Source of the DNA: Spodoptera frugiperda
Lineage: Eukaryota > Arthropoda > Insecta > Lepidoptera > Noctuidae
NCBI RefSeq assembly: GCF_023101765.2
Contig: NC_064213.1
Location: 3,472,001-3,536,000 of the forward strand
Direction of reading: 5' to 3'
DNA length: 64,000 nucleotides
The first letter of the stretch is position 1. The number at the start of each line of letters is the position of its first letter. The translations under genes were made by a program, and so were the position numbers. The notes under the pieces were generated by a model that had not been told where the DNA came from, searched no databases, and worked only from the letters and a program-made list of their open reading frames with translations. Below are positions 12,691 through 23,748 of this stretch, one piece after another.

Positions 12691-13520
12691 TAATAGTGTC
12701 TGAGTAGAGGGCCGGACTGCGCCATTAAGGAGGGGAAATTAGTGCATTATTGACTGATTTCCCTTTTCAACTAGCTGATAGACGGCAGTTCGCGTCAGCT
12801 TTTCGATTTAAAATACTCGCTGGCTGAATGTTTACTGCATTAGCTTTGATCGATTACATTTTGATGTTCATTTTTTTTTTATCATGACTAAGCTAATGTA
12901 CCTAATGTTTTTTGTATAGAGTCATTCTTTTGAGAATGGTATTGTATTATAATTTCCGTACGGAATTATTGTGGCGATTGGCGTTTAAAGTTCTGCTGTT
13001 TACTGCTTTTCTGAATTATTTATCTCACCTTTAAGTAGGAGCCCTACCATGAAGAGTAGGTGCGTCACTCGTTGATGAAGTGATTTGATTTCAAGTTCAT
13101 TAAAAGTATAGGTATGTTATGTATGGTTAACTAGCGTTGCATTTGATTATGATTTAATTTCCAGAATGGATCGCGGTACAAACAAAAGTCGAACTTATCG
13201 AAATTCGTAGTAAACTTCTCTCACCCTCGCGACACAACGATCGTAGGGTCTCCAATTAGTTTTTATGGTACGCTTCATTACAGCCAGTGTTAATTATTAT
13301 TGTGCTGACGAACGCCCTGTTCTCACTCGACGACCTAATTAGAACGGGTGCCGAGTTTTTTCCTTTTTTGTTTTCTTGTCAGCAAATTATGAGCATTGGG
13401 GTGTGTGCGGTGCTTTGTGTGGTACGTGTGTAGGGGCACTTATGAGCGCGCCGTCGCGTCGCGCGTTTAATTCTAAATTCGAATCGCATAGAATTACTGT
13501 TAGTCGAAATTCGAATTTGT
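12690..13520. promoter_or_regulatory. Single-copy island pair; candidate cis-regulatory sequence
   Basis: Blocks at 12700-12860 and 13180-13520 are more complex and richer in CG dinucleotides than their flanks, and match no repeat here. They contain words such as 'GCCATTAAGGAGGGGAAATT' and 'GACGACCTAATTAGAACGGG', with homeodomain-type TAATTA cores. Regulatory function is inference. Confidence 0.3.
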
Positions 13521-13579
13521 TTTTTCTTAAACGCCATCTTGGATTATGGGTATTGTCTTATTGGAGGATTAACAGCTAA

Positions 13580-15140
13580 TAAAAATACAGATACTAAAAA
13601 CAATGAGCACAGGTATCGTTTAGCCAATTATAACTACGTATATAATTTGGAAAAAATTGCGTGTGTGAGTACTGTACTAATTTAAAAAGATGTTATAAAT
13701 ATATAAAAACAGAGATTAAGCAGACAATGTGGTTCCTAGCAAAGAGAAAAAAAGAAATGAATTATCTTTTTGCTGCTTAAAAAAATGAGGCTCAAGCACT
13801 TTTTAGTCGAAATCACACTAGTTATAAACTGATTGAGGTTAAATTCCTTGTATATATGTAAAAAATTCTGCTTGCATGTTTTTCAATTAATAATAGAAAC
13901 TAATCCGATCTGATTAAGGTTGTTTTTTACTAGTTTTAAGTATTATATTAATTGAAGCGTGGGCGTCCCTATTAGTTTAAGTTACTCTATCATTAACGGG
14001 CAAAATTAGAGCTAGGCAAATCAACAGCGGTGTATAATGGGAGTTTAGCACTAATAACAGTGCAAACTGCGGTAGTACACTCATGAGAAAATAACAAATA
14101 GAACCTCTCACGTGGAAATTAATGCGCTATTAGATTCAATCGTTATTGTTTTTAAACGTCGAACGAGCGGTTGCCGAGCGGCTTGTCAGCGAGGTTGCTT
14201 CCACGTTTATCTAAAGAATAATAGCTCAATACTATTACATTGTAAAAATAAGTGTAAAAAGAACATTTCCTCACGCACTCGAACACCGATCTTATAAACC
14301 TGTAACCCGTAAAACGTTATAAGACTTATAAGCGAAACCATAAATTCACCTAATTGGCACGATTAGAAAATTTTAATCATTTTATAGATTTCTTTTGTAA
14401 TTTTATCGAGTTCTTTATGGCCGTCCGATTAGTTTTCAACATAATAGTTAGTTAAAATTGATTGTTAACATGTTATTTTAGTCGATTTCACCAATTAAAG
14501 TCGATTTTTTTCAAAACTTTTTTTTGGTTGAAAACTTATCGTGTGCTTTATAATTACGAATTGTTATGAAAAGTAGGTTAGATAGGTATTCATTGCGGTG
14601 TTTTTATTTCGGGATTTGATTGTAGTTTAGTGTCGCATAATCACATATTACAACAATCGATGCCATACTGTTTTACTGTGAAAACACGGTGTAATTATAA
14701 AGAAGCATTTATTTACATTGAGTATCGCTGTAATTAAACTTGATGTTGGTACGTAGACGAATTAATTGTTTAGAATAATTATCAAAATATACACTTAAGT
14801 GCCATTAAACGAACAACTTAAGAAATTATGTGAGATTTACATATTTTGACCTTTAGCAAAGTGATTGTGATTAAAACTAGAGTAGGTATAAAACGGGCTA
14901 ATTACTTGTCTTTCCATTTTTGTATTAAAATTTTTGACAAGAGTAAGTACCTTTAACATAATGTAGGTAGTAGAAGTAATGTATTAAATTTTTGACAGTA
15001 TTATATTAATCAGAGCGGATTGAACAATAAAACATGTCGTTGGTATTTCTTGGTACAATACCAGTTTTAAAGTTCGGTAATGTGTCAAGATTTGACAACT
15101 TTGTTCTAAATTGTATTAGCTGTACTTAAATGGCGAATTG
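13580..15140. other. AT-rich sequence, no supported feature
   Basis: A GC-richer patch lies near 14150-14205. No repeat family member or known protein motif is seen. Confidence 0.5.
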
Positions 15141-15144
15141 TAAT

Positions 15145-15293
15145 CAGTACCCTTAGTGCGAGTTTGTTTATCGAAACAAGAGCGCGTTCGGCGCTCTGAT
15201 TGGTTGGTTTATATGAGCGGACCAATCAGAGCGGCGAACGCGCTCTCGTTTCGATTACTTTAAACGTAAAGCAAACTCATACTAAGGGTACTG
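15145..15293. mobile_element. Hairpin MITE (family M), complete copy
   Basis: The termini 'CAGTACCCTTAGTGCGAG' and 'CTCATACTAAGGGTACTG' are inverted repeats. Inside, 'GAGCGCGTTCGGCGCTC' plus 'TGATTGGT' faces its reverse complement with one mismatch over 25 bases, so almost the whole element can fold back. Partial copies are at 15294-15378, 23170-23270 and 53005-53090; short derivatives are at 21565-21635 and 21919-21988. It has no ORF; the mobilising transposase family is unknown. Confidence 0.85.
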
Positions 15294-15378
15294 ATTGGTT
15301 GGTTTATCTGGATCGGCCAATCGGAGCGCCCCGAACGCACTCTCTTTTCGATTACTTCAAACGTAAAGCAAAGTTGAA
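15294..15378 (+). mobile_element. Family M partial copy fused to the complete copy
   Basis: Directly after the complete element the sequence re-enters family M at 'ATTGGTTGGTTTATCTGGAT' and continues through 'TCGATTACTTCAAACGTAAA', a diverged right half. This looks like a nested or recombined pair. The end word decays ('GCAAAGTTGAAAC'). Confidence 0.75.
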
Positions 15379-15379
15379 A

Positions 15380-17430
15380 CTAGTCGAGTTTATCATCAAA
15401 TAATAACCCTGAGTAACCCGAAAAACCATAATAATAAGATTTAAAGTTCAACTTTAAATGACAAGGCTTGGAGCAGTGTCGTTTAAATGTGATATGTGCT
15501 TTAGTTTAATATTATACAAACTATTCCAGCATATAGAACAAAAGACAACAGATAAAGGTTATCAATAATTTCGTCTGTAAGCCGACAGTAGTACTTTGGT
15601 CGTACTTAATAAATAATTCAGTCTAGAAACCATTCCAGTATGAACAGGGCATAAATTGCACATGTCTTATGCTACAGTTACGGATTTATTGATCGGAACT
15701 ACGAATATGAACTATTTTAATATTGTCATAGAGTTGTAAGTGTTTTGAAGGGAAATTAGATTATTATTGAATGTAAAAACTGTTTTTTTTAGGCTGTGGT
15801 TAAGGTTTTTAGTACTAATGTATGATTTATAAGTGAAGCGAACTTGCTGATGAAAAAAGAATCAATTAACTAAACAAAACCTTATTTCCTACATAGTAAT
15901 AAAACAATTGTCTTTTCTGTCTTCTTAAATCTTTAAATTACGCAAAGGATTTTGATGCGGTTTTTTAATAGATAGAGTGATTCAAGAGGAAGATTTATAT
16001 GTATAATACAATACATAATAAATCACCATTGCACCGCATTGTCGCTAGTAGTATACTAACCTCTCTACCCAAATGTCAAAGAAAGACTTTATGAAAAGTT
16101 GTTCAGCAGTTTTGGAGATTACAACAAACAGAAGCGACACCAAAACATGTTTTCAACAAGCAAAGATAGAAGTAACTGATTACAAACTTTAATTACATTA
16201 ACTTAAGACCTTTTTTATATTCAAGCACATTACATTTTTATAATTAGTCACGACTTCATACAATTAATTGTTAACACGTCAAGGGTTTAACCAGGTGTTG
16301 ATATTTCCATAAATTGCACAGAAGTCCATTGTAGTGATTGATATTCAACCTTATTATATAAGGTTAAGGTTGAAAGTTTGTTGAAGATTTTTGATAGTTT
16401 TGTATAGGTTGATGTGCTTGCGTTTTTAAATGAATCGTTTTCTTGTGTAATCTGGTGCAATTATTTACTTCTAAGTATGTATTTTGAATATAATTATGAG
16501 TGTATTCAATTGTTCGTATGTAGATTTGTAAGTATGGTTTTTCGTTGTAGTTTTACATACAAAATAGTAAGGAGATTGTGACTGCAATTCATTAGTAATT
16601 GCAGTTTTAAAATCCCAATCACAAAGAGTCGGATTTCCACTCCACTTTCTCAAGTACTTTTTATTCCAAAGTGCGAATTTAATATGAATCTATCGACCTT
16701 CAATTAATACGTACGTAATTTGATCCAAGATCATCAAAAGTGCAATGAACTCCAACACTTTGAGATAAATGATTAAAAACACTAACTACTACGAAGAATC
16801 AGATTAAAATAATTCCATCGACATAGACGAATCAGCACTCAAAATTAAACGTTAATCAAATAACGACCCTAGCATCTCGTTATAGAGCATAATTTTCATT
16901 CCATCAATAATAGTTCAAGTTCTAATTAAAATCTAGCTCAAAACTCCATAAGGATATCAATAACACCTACTAATATCAATCACAAACTCACAATGTACTG
17001 ATTTAATGATCTTAAATATAAAACGTAATGATACAAATGGCCTTACATCATTATTGGACAGAGAAAAAGCAACTTTATTACAAAGAGTTAAGAGCTATGG
17101 TAAATCGCGATGGTAATTCATGAGATCACCGGGTACTTGATTTATTCCTCTTAACCGACTTGACCTACATAGTCTGTATTGCCTTTAATTGTTAATAAGC
17201 ATAATTAAAATGCGTGTTAAACATTATACGCGCAAACACGTTGCTTATAGAATGTGATCGTGGAATTATATTGGCTGGATATGGTATAATTGTAGTTCGG
17301 TTGGTGTTCTTGATACTTTTTTGTGGGTAATTGATATTGATGTTTTTTGTTTGATATTTGTGGTGTTGGTTTTTTTTATGTTAAATGGGCCGACGTTTGG
17401 CCGCTATCTTGCCTGATGGTAAGTGATGAT
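15380..17430. other. AT-rich sequence, no feature recognised
   Basis: There is no repeat family member and no coding frame with recognisable content. The 60-codon minus frame at 16471-16653 has no known motif. Confidence 0.5.
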
Positions 17431-17435
17431 GCGGC

Positions 17436-17618
17436 CTAGGATTTAGCACGTCTGCCCATAAGCAACCTATTCACTCGGGCTTTGAAGACACCCAGGTTAT
17501 ACCCATCAGGAATCACAGACTCCGGCATGGCGTTCCACTCCCTAGCAGTTCGCACTAGGAAGCTTGAAGCGAAGCACTTCGTCGTTGGTGTTTTGTAGAT
17601 ATGTGTTGATGTATATTT
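17436..17618 (-). pseudogene. Non-LTR retrotransposon (LINE) reverse-transcriptase ORF, C-terminal remnant
   Basis: The minus strand is open for 60 codons between an in-frame TAG (17619-17621) and a terminal TAG (17436-17438). The translation contains 'FLVRTAREWNAMPES', then 'VIPDGYNLGVFKARVNRLL' and 'MGRRAKS'. The pattern RTAREWN-x-MPESV-x-P and YNLGVFKARVNR-x-L is the well-known extreme C-terminus of Jockey/CR1-group LINE ORF2 proteins. Everything upstream (endonuclease, polymerase domain) is missing, so this is a 5'-truncated, dead copy; a family B fragment starts 20 bp to the right. The ORF tail assignment is firm; the exact clade is not. Confidence 0.85.
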
Positions 17619-17640
17619 CTAGCTTGAAAATTTTTTATGT

Positions 17641-17746
17641 TATAAGGCGTTGAACGAGCAGATGTATCACCTGATGGTAAGCAATCGCCGTCGCCCATGG
17701 ACACCCGAAACACTAGAGATGTTTACAAGTGCCTTGTCGGCCTTAT
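17641..17746 (-). repeat. Family B repeat, one-ended fragment
   Basis: It has 'GAACGAGCAGATGTATCACC', 'TGATGGTAAGCAATCGCCG' and 'CCATGGACACCCGAAACAC', and stops at 'TTGTCGGCCTTAT'. It lies next to the LINE remnant. Confidence 0.8.
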
Positions 17747-17749
17747 ATA

Positions 17750-18440
17750 TTTACATTAAATGCACCTAAAGTTAGAAAAAGTATACATATTATATAGTAT
17801 ATAACATACAAATTAAAAATATCTTGTGAATCCACAAACCTACAAATCTTTAGGTAGTATTAATCATTAGATACTATATCATATTTAGAATTGAATTATT
17901 TTAATAAGCGGATTAGATTATACCTATATATAAATATATTATTATATAATAACGTTCATAGACGTTTAAAAGTGACTATTAAGAAATATCACATAATTTA
18001 TACTTATATTATAAAAACACAAGATTTGATTTGTTTTGTAGTGAATAATCTCGAAAACTGACTAATTTGAAAAAATCTTTCACCATGACATGACATTTGA
18101 TATACAGGATCAGTTACTAATCGATAAAAATATAAATTCTATGCGACCGAAGTCGCAGATGACAAGCTAGTATAAAACATGAAATTGATAACTAGATAAA
18201 ATTAATTTTCGATTTACAAAAAGAAAAAATACACAAACATAATACAACTTATATATGTCAATATGTTGTTAATTATGATTAAAGTTTAGAAAAATCATAG
18301 AATTTTAAATTGAAATAAAACTAATTTGATTTAATTAAATTCTTTTGAATGTCATTCTAAATAGATGTTTAATTTGATGGATGACCAAACTATTTTGTTG
18401 TGTCTATGCAGTTATATAAAATAAAATATTGACTTATTAT
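17750..18440. other. Very AT-rich spacer
   Basis: It has many TATA-type words and no frame. A short 'GCAGATGACAAGCTAGTAT' word near 18155 resembles one at 22255-22280 ('GCAGGCGACAAGCTAGTGT'), probably a LINE-tail scrap. Confidence 0.45.
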
Positions 18441-18706
18441 CTGTGGGAGAGCCATATTTCGACACATATGGACCGGCTCGACCGGAGTGATATTACGGCC
18501 TCACAGAAAACCGACGTGAAACAACGCTTGTGTTGTGTGAATAAGTTTACCGGAGGCCCCTTTCCAATCTACCCAAACCCCAATTCTCTAAAAACCCTTA
18601 AATTCCTTACCGCCAAAAAGCCGGCAACGCACTTGTAACGCAGTCGAAATACAGCGGCGATCGCTTACCATCAGGTGATCCGTCTGCTCCTTTACCGGCT
18701 TATATC
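18441..18706 (+). repeat. Family B composite repeat, complete reference copy
   Basis: It begins 'CTGTGGGAGAGCCATATTTC', passes 'GACCGGCTCGACCGGAGTGA', 'CAGAAAACCGACGTGAAACA' and a C-rich middle, and ends 'CTTACCATCAGGTGATCCGT' and 'CTCCTTTACCGGCTTATATC'. It defines both ends of the family in this window. There is no protein and no clear target-site duplication. Confidence 0.85.
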
Positions 18707-19214
18707 ATAAAACCACTCGGTTCCAAACACAATTTGAATATCATACATAGAAGAATAATTTTGTACAAATCATTAAGAAATAATTGCATCACATAAACAT
18801 TGACGCGTCGACATTAAAAACTTAATTGTAAACAACTTCCCACATACTAATTATATATCTAATTAGCACACTTCCATAATTAGACATATAATTGCAGGAT
18901 TATTAAAAAAGACCACATAATTTGCAATTTGAATGCCATAATCGTGAATTGTTAGATATAATTAATAGACGAACCAAGGTCGGACATTAAATAAATTATT
19001 ATATTGATTTCGAGTATCGGAATATTGATTACAATTTATTATATTATAATTACATTATGTTATTATATTGTATAATTACTTGTATAAATGTCCTTTTAAG
19101 TTGAGTGGTTGAAAGCGAGACTGTTGAGCAAGAGGTTCGGGATTAGATATTATATTTTGTATGACAACTATTAGAAGAAAAACCAAATTAATTGAAATAT
19201 TCGGCTTACTTACA

Positions 19215-19310
19215 CTGTTCGAGAGAAGTACGACTAGTTTCAAGCCACACCGGGACCCATAATAATGAGCAGTGAACTTGACAAACGACACGCGATCGCG
19301 CAGCCAATCG
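19215..19310 (+). repeat. Family J fragment ('GACTAGTTTCAAGCC')
   Basis: It contains 'GACTAGTTTCAAGCCACACC', 'AATGAGCAGTGAACTTGAC' and 'AAACGACACGCGATCGCGC'. The same order occurs at 53905-54095, where more of the element is kept. Unknown class. Confidence 0.65.
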
Positions 19311-19688
19311 GACAGTGTTATCTAGCTTGTCAGTTTTCAGAACTCGGAACCACAAAACTAATGACGTTATAACTCCTTCGGGAAATATGTATATTGTATC
19401 CGAATTATGTAATTACTTATAATAATTACAATATGTTATAATTACAATAATAGTGTCGTTGTTTGAACAAAAGTTTCGCTTGTTACCAACGAATTTTGGT
19501 TAATAAAGGTCAATTTTGTATAGCCCTTTCTTCTTAACTTCTAGGACTTCTATCATTGAGTCACATTACTTAATAATTAGGATAATGGTTAAATAGGAAC
19601 CTTACATAACTTCATTTAAAGGTTCTTATTGAATGTACAATACTTATCCGGAGTTCAATGTATTAGTTTCTCGGCATTGCTTAGATTT

Positions 19689-19834
19689 TTTTGATGGAGG
19701 AAAATCATCCAATTACTTTTCCCGTCTTGGGCGAGAAGTTTCAGACTCTTACTGACTAAAAACCACCCCGTTCCTACTCCTGCTTTTCGAGCCGGAGCCC
19801 TGGTTAACCCGCTATGTAGTCCGCAGCTTCGGAT
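19689..19834 (+). repeat. Family A repeat
   Basis: It starts 'AAATCATCCAATTACTTTTC' and carries 'CAGACTCTTACTGACTAAAA', 'CCACCCCGTTCCTACTCCTG', 'CTTTTCGAGCCGGAGCCC' and 'TAGTCCGCAGCTTCGGA'. This is one of about ten copies in the window. Confidence 0.9.
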
Positions 19835-19839
19835 CGTCT

Positions 19840-19930
19840 TTGCTTAGATACCTTTATCACTGTAGCTAACACACAACTTTTAGCCGACCCGGGCTTCGAA
19901 CTGAGGATAACTTGCTTGTTTTTCCCACCT
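19840..19930 (-). repeat. Possible tRNA-derived SINE head, decayed
   Basis: On the minus strand 'CAGTTCGAAGCCCGGG' resembles an RNA polymerase III B box in the context seen in tRNA-headed moth SINEs. The rest is not recognisable, so this is a weak call. It directly follows the family A copy. Confidence 0.3.
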
Positions 19931-20404
19931 ATATATTCGACCAATTAGGTACTCAATTAATTCTACACATGTAATACACGTGAACGGAAACATTTAAAGC
20001 GAAGTAGTTACTCGTATAATAAATTTATACAAGATTACAATGTCATATAATTTCATATAATTATTATTGATATAATTATATTTTCCTTACAATCGAGGTA
20101 GGTTAAGTTTGAATACTAATCTGGGTTAAGTTATGTTAATCGCTTGAATGTGTACTTGATTCTATAATGCGTTTATAAGCGGTAACTTATACAGGATACC
20201 TATGTAATTGTATAAATATTTCATTTATATGCCTTTGGTGCTGTGCTCTGTAATCTGTTTATGTAGGGTAAATAATATAGAACATAAGAATATTGATTGA
20301 AGAGATGAATATTAAATGATTGATTAGATATTTCTTATAAATTTATATAAATACATATTTCGTGCAAAATTATATAAATACAAGAGTTCTTCCTGTTTTT
20401 GCAC

Positions 20405-20466
20405 TTTAGGACCACACTCGCCCAAGGCGGGAGAAGTTATTGGATGATTATCCCCCCTCAAAAAAA
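20405..20466 (-). repeat. Family A repeat, short fragment
   Basis: 'CTCGCCCAAGGCGGGAGAAG' and 'TTATTGGATGATTATCCCCC' are the reverse complement of the family A head. Confidence 0.8.
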
Positions 20467-21105
20467 AGGACCACACTTTGACATGATCGGAAAGAAAACT
20501 AAATGAAAAGGAAATTGATCGGTCGTTAAGAAGCGAGAAGCAGAAGAAAAGAAGGAGAAGGTCAGCGACCTGGTCAAGGGCCGAAACTATAACTTCAGGT
20601 ACATTTTCAAAGAATAGGAATAATAAGAGTACTGTTGGTAAATTCCTACATTTACTTCAATGTGGCTTTCACTGCCACTTTTTTTTCAATGAATACTTCA
20701 AGGAAAGGTATCTCATGATCCACAATTATGCATTTAAACAAAACACCAAGACTAACTAACGTTATAAATGTATAATCCACAATATGTAGAGTCGATTAAT
20801 AGTCTAGACAAAACATGCGCAGGAGTTGAAATTAGCCATGTCTATCATACTTACACAATGTGTTGACAGCCTTGTGTTAAGTGTGACGCTTAATGAATTA
20901 TTTGAAGGAAGTTGAATGAAAGTGAAACCGGTTTAAAAAACATGATGATATTTGTGATGTGTAGGTAGGTATGCGCAGTAGTTGGGCCGGCGCAGACGAT
21001 ATAATTTTTACACCAAGATGGTAATTGACATCAAGAACTTACCTATTTGTTTCTTAGAATTATTTTAAAGATTTTTTTTATAGCGTTTTCTTTTTTGGAA
21101 ACCTA

Positions 21106-21216
21106 CCAACGGCAAGTACCAATGTGACTTTTTCAGACTTAGACGTACTTTCTTAGATTATTTAGACACCACTGACAAACCTGGAAACCTGGGCTTATTA
21201 TTTCTAATAGTACAGA
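21106..21216 (+). repeat. tRNA-derived SINE body fragment (same family as 56815-57041)
   Basis: 'GGCAAGTACCAATGTGACTT', 'TTTAGACACCACTGACAAAC' and 'GGAAACCTGGGCTTATTATT' match the reverse complement of the body of the copy at 56815-57041. The tRNA-like head is missing. It lies between the upstream block copy and unit 1 of the tandem duplication. Confidence 0.75.
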
Positions 21217-21564
21217 CTATATAAGTAGCTGCTTATTACAATGCACATTATGCGGTAAATACACGATTAAATAAAATATCACATCTAAACAGGTATTTAC
21301 AGCCAATACTTTGTTCCATAATAATGATGTTGACAGCCTTGAGTTAAGTGTGACGCTTAATCAATTATTTGACCAGGTAGTTGAATGAGAGTGAAACCGG
21401 ATCTAAAAAACATGATGAGATTTGTGACTGTGTAGCGTAGGTATGCTAATATCTTACAACATAACGAGATAACTATTATTATGAGCATCCGTTTTGAAGT
21501 ACTAGGAATTAGAGAAGAATTGTTTTAAGGAACATCCTGTACCCTAGATCTGATTGTGACTTCT

Positions 21565-21635
21565 GTACCATTAGTATAAGTTGAGGTTACGTTTAAAGTA
21601 ATCGAAACGTAAAGCAAACTTCGTACTAATGGTAC
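21565..21635. mobile_element. Family M short derivative, copy 1
   Basis: It is flanked by 'GTACCATTAGTATAAGTT' and 'AACTTCGTACTAATGGTAC', inverted repeats, with 'ACGTTTAAAGTAATCGAAAC' between. The central hairpin of the complete element is deleted. It forms the right edge of duplication unit 1. Confidence 0.8.
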
Positions 21636-21918
21636 TTGATTACAATGCACATTATGCGGTTAATACACGATTAAAATATCACATCTAAACAGGTATTTAC
21701 AGCCAATACTTTGTTCCATAATAATGATTTACTGAGAAATCCATCAATAACCAGTAGTAATGAGATGCGGATCTCAAGAGAGTGACTTGTAGCGATATGC
21801 TAATATCTTACAACATAACGAGGTAACTATTATTATGAGCATCCGTTTTGAAGTACTAAGAATTAGAGAAGAATTGTTTTAAAGAACATCCTGTACCCTA
21901 AATGTGATTGTGACATCT

Positions 21919-21988
21919 GTACCATAGTATAAGTTTACTTTACGTTTAAAGTAATCATAACGTAAAGCAAACTCGTACTAAGGGTACT
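21919..21988. mobile_element. Family M short derivative, copy 2
   Basis: It starts 'GTACCATAGTATAAGTTTAC' and ends 'GCAAACTCGTACTAAGGGTA' plus CTG. It is the counterpart of 21565-21635 at the edge of unit 2, with independent substitutions and a one-base loss in the left terminus. Confidence 0.8.
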
Positions 21989-21999
21989 GAACTCACCCG

Positions 22000-22147
22000 A
22001 TCTGGAGCTGCGGACAATGTAGCATGTTACTGAGGCTCCGGATCAAAGCAGGAGAAGGAATGGGGTGGTTTTTAGTCAGTAAGAGTCTGACACTCCCTCT
22101 GGCCTGACTCTAGGCGGGAGAAGTCATTGGATGATTATCCACTCTCA
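22000..22147 (-). repeat. Family A repeat
   Basis: The reverse complement of family A: 'TCTGGAGCTGCGGACAATGT', 'GGGGTGGTTTTTAGTCAGTA', 'AGAGTCTGACACTCCCTCT' and 'AAGTCATTGGATGATTATCC'. It begins about 12 bp after the MITE that closes the tandem duplication. Confidence 0.9.
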
Positions 22148-22149
22148 TA

Positions 22150-23165
22150 AAAGAGACTCTTGCTGACTAAAAATCATCGTTTAAAAAGATACACATTCCA
22201 CTACGGTTTTACCTATCTACTTATCGACAAATCATCTGAACTGCAGGGGGCCAAAGACGCAGGCGACAAGCTAGTGTTTCAAGTACATACACAACCAAAG
22301 TGCAGGTAACAAAACAGTAGCTTCCTTAAATATTAACCCTGCATCCCACCACTAGCTATATTTCAACGTATCTAAATTTTGAGTTCGATCGCGTCGCATG
22401 CATTATCGCCTAATTACGTTTCGATTATGATCGCGTCGAGGCGTTGCATATTTTATCAGTGGCATTGTTCGCGACGCGTTGACTGTGCAATGGCCTTTGC
22501 GTCTTTAAGCATTAATGCTATGTTGGGAGTTTGTTTTGTTACATTTAGGTACGGTACCTAGTCTTTTTAGTGTAAAGCGTTCGGTTGTTATAACATTTTG
22601 ATCGGAATATTCATTAAAAAAGAAAAAGGAACCTTATCAATGAACATTCTAGATTCTATTTTGTACTTATGGAGAATTTTATGACGAATGCTTATCATTT
22701 TTTTTAAATAAGGTCTAGGTGCATTAGTTAAAGGCAATATCTATTTTTTGAGCTATGCTCATGGAAAACTGATTTAAATTAATTTTCAATGTAAATAAAT
22801 TAGAGTGAAAATAATAAAATTTGGCAGAAGGCCAATTAAAGGCCAAATTAATGTACAGTTTGCGTTGTAACCAAGGGCTATAAGGAGGTTTCTTGGAAAT
22901 CAACACCTAAGGGTTAAACTCTAAAGTTTAAGATTGTGTGGAAATCTCTAAAATCGGTGTTTACCGATTTACTGAGTTTTGAAAGTATTAGGATTGTGTT
23001 ATTTCGAAAACTGTAGCCATAGTTACAATAATCCAGAAGAAGCTTTGTTTATTAATGAGGAGATTATCTGAGAATTTCAAAGTCCGCAAACATTCTTTAA
23101 ACGTTGACATAATATAGTTAATTTCCTATGTCACTTTCATACATCGCACCCAAGACCAATAAGTA
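22150..23165. other. AT-rich spacer, no gene recognised
   Basis: The 60-codon frames at 22379-22561 and 22724-22906 have no known motif. A short CG-containing patch with repeated GCGTCG words lies near 22390-22505. Confidence 0.45.
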
Positions 23166-23169
23166 CATA

Positions 23170-23270
23170 CACTTAGTACGCCGGCTCGAATAAACCAACC
23201 AATCAGACCGCCGAACGCTCTCTCGTTTCGATTACTTTAAACGTAAAGCAAACTCATACTAAGGGCACTG
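23170..23270 (+). mobile_element. Family M MITE, right part
   Basis: It contains 'AAACCAACCAATCAGACCGC', 'CTCGTTTCGATTACTTTAAA' and the right terminus 'CAAACTCATACTAAGGGCAC' plus TG. The left arm is mostly lost. Confidence 0.8.
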
Positions 23271-23593
23271 AACAATAAACGAAACAAGAAAAAAAAAAAA
23301 TCTATTCTGGAATTTGCGTAAATAGTTTTTTTTTCTTGTTATGTTGTCGTATGGTACGTAGTAATTCCACAGAATAACCTAGTCAATCTGCACTAAACAT
23401 GCATATTATAAACAAACAATTCACCCACAAATCAATACTTAACCAAAAATCATGCAATACAAAACATACATACAGACATATCAATTTACAAATAAACACG
23501 AACGCCTAATTCCTTATATTACGCCATTGCCTATAATAAGGCCTATAGACAAACCCGCAAACGCAACTACGCAACATTCCCCGTTGAACATTT

Positions 23594-23611
23594 ACACACA
23601 CACACACACAA
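23594..23611 (+). repeat. (AC)n microsatellite
   Basis: About nine AC units. A (TG)n run lies about 120 bp away in opposite sense. Confidence 0.9.
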
Positions 23612-23732
23612 ACAGCTAATTATACATCATTATAACTAATTGTACGATACACAAGTAAGAAGTATTCGCGACTATTAATGACAAAAGCAATTAGGGTAGC
23701 ACACTAACACAATATTTCAAGGAGACTGTCTA

Positions 23733-23748
23733 TGTGTGTGTGTGTGTG
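23733..23748 (+). repeat. (TG)n microsatellite
   Basis: About eight TG units, the inverted partner of the (AC)n run at 23594-23611. Confidence 0.9.

Larger units (their letters stand above)
20861..21988 (+). repeat. Local tandem segmental duplication
   Basis: Unit 1 (21236-21635) and unit 2 (21640-21988) share the same order. First comes 'TTACAATGCACATTATGCGG' to 'CAATACTTTGTTCCATAATA'. Next is 'GCTAATATCTTACAACATAA' to 'GAACATCCTGTACCCTA'. Last is a shortened MITE M copy. Unit 1 also carries a block 'TGTTGACAGCC' to 'GTATGC' (21328-21446) that is repeated upstream at 20861-20974. Unit 2 has about 70 unrelated bases there. The remaining identity is high, which suggests a fairly recent duplication followed by an insertion or deletion. 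Confidence 0.85.

Noticed and set aside
20861..21988. CRISPR-like or satellite array
   Set aside because: Only two long units with internal differences; no short regular repeats and spacers.
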